In this document: one piece after another, positions 14,547-15,142 of the stretch
How positions within the stretch are numbered: position 1 is the stretch's first letter
Layout of the letters: every line of letters begins with the position of its first letter
Assembly (NCBI GenBank): GCA_030054235.1
Contig: JASGCG010000010.1
Coordinates: forward strand, 1 to 15,142
Source: Bacteroidia bacterium
GTDB lineage: Bacteria > Planctomycetota > Phycisphaerae > Phycisphaerales > SM1A02
Length of the DNA stretch: 15,142 nucleotides
Direction of reading: 5' to 3'
Made by a program: the position numbers and the translations under genes
Notes under the pieces: generated by a model
What the model saw: the letters and a program-made list of their open reading frames with translations, nothing else
Databases searched by the model: none
Told to the model about the DNA's origin: nothing

Positions 14547-15142
14547 GTGAGCGAGCAGCCCTCGGGCGAGCAGGAAGATCCATCGGTCCTCGTGGCCGCG
14601 CGCCGGGCGAAGCTCGAGCGGTTGCGCAGCGAACTCGGCGTCGAGCCCTTCGGCCAGCGCGTCGATGGCATCACGCCGCTCGCGCAGGCGCGCGCAGCCT
14701 TCGATGAGGCCGCGCATGTGGCCTACGAAGATGGTGCGAAGGCTGCCAAGGCCGATCCCTCGGTGCGGATCGATGATCGTCGTTCCGCCGTCACCGTCGC
14801 CGGCCGCGTGGTGCAGCACCGCGACATGGGCAAGCTCGTCTTCATGTGGCTTCGCGACCATTCGGGTGACCTGCAGGTCAGCGTCTCGAAGGCGAATGTC
14901 CCTGAAGCTGCCTTCAAGGTCGCCTCGATGGCCGACTACGGCGATCTCCTCAGCGTGACCGGGCGCGTCGGCCGCACCAATCGCGGCGAGACCTGCGTGT
15001 GGGCCGATGGCGTCACCATGCAGTGCAAGAGCCTCGAACCGCCGCCGGGCAAGTGGCACGGGCTCTCCGACGACGAGACCCGGTACCGCCGCCGGTACGT
15101 CGACATGTACGCCAACCCGGCGACCGTGCGCACGTTCCAGTT
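14547..15142 (+). CDS. lysS: Class II lysyl-tRNA synthetase LysRS (3' end outside window)
   Basis: LysRS charges tRNA-Lys with lysine. The first 198 codons are present. A helical N-terminal region (about 1-75) with AARRAKLERLRSELGVEPFG leads to the anticodon-binding OB-fold (about 84-165: VTVAGRVVQHRDMGKLVFMW, RDHSGDLQVSVS, GDLLSVTGRVGRTNRGETCV). Then comes the linker into the catalytic domain, KWHGLSDDETRYRRRYVDMY, a LysRS signature. The start is GTG at 14547 with AAGGAG at 14535-14540. The usual LPPLPDKWHGL segment is changed to LEPPPGKWHGL. The catalytic core lies beyond the window. It is divergent from pfkA across a symmetric repeat. Confidence 0.94.
   Translation, partial: MSEQPSGEQEDPSVLVAARRAKLERLRSELGVEPFGQRVDGITPLAQARAAFDEAAHVAYEDGAKAAKADPSVRIDDRRSAVTVAGRVVQHRDMGKLVFMWLRDHSGDLQVSVSKANVPEAAFKVASMADYGDLLSVTGRVGRTNRGETCVWADGVTMQCKSLEPPPGKWHGLSDDETRYRRRYVDMYANPATVRTFQ

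Overview
The window is high-GC bacterial chromosome with densely packed housekeeping genes and no mobile elements, CRISPR arrays, RNA genes or phage genes that I can see. A very small Hc1-type (histone H1-like) protein, single-gene transcription units and starts that often lack Shine-Dalgarno sites suggest a Planctomycetota-like bacterium, possibly of the Phycisphaerae. This is inference from gene content, not from a marker gene search.

Layout. (1) 1-2113, plus strand: an iron-sulfur cluster block iscS (5' end cut by the window), iscU and iscA, followed by two tandem hairpins. (2) 2225-6814, minus strand: four independent units, namely a secreted SGNH/GDSL hydrolase, a small lipoprotein, an M3-like zinc metallopeptidase and an MscS-family channel. 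(3) 6899-9987, minus strand: fabZ-like and manA-like genes 7 nt apart, then a stand-alone atpD with its own perfect palindromic terminator and none of the other ATP synthase genes beside it. (4) 10098-10283, plus strand: a 61-residue Hc1-like nucleoid protein with a strong ribosome binding site, ending in a hairpin shared with the convergent operon. (5) 10357-14472, minus strand: a tight five-gene operon pfkA - orf84 - plsY - purB - isochorismatase-family hydrolase, with gaps of 3 and 31 nt, an ATGA overlap and a gap of 3 nt. (6) 14547-15142, plus strand: the start of lysS, divergent from pfkA across a 13-bp perfect inverted repeat.

How it works together. IscS (sulfur donor), IscU (scaffold) and IscA (carrier) form one pathway. 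The pfkA operon combines glycolysis, phospholipid synthesis and purine synthesis, and its promoter appears to be interlocked with that of lysS, a translation gene. fabZ and manA fit fatty-acid and sugar-nucleotide supply for the envelope.

The most notable signals are the orphan atpD; the symmetric divergent pfkA/lysS promoter; a recurring TANNNT box about 6 nt before several start codons, suggesting leaderless mRNAs; a PurB that resembles the animal enzyme; and a phosphofructokinase with a mixed Gly/Lys phosphodonor signature. I found no convincing new defence or mobile system. The strongest candidates for novelty are architectural and regulatory.
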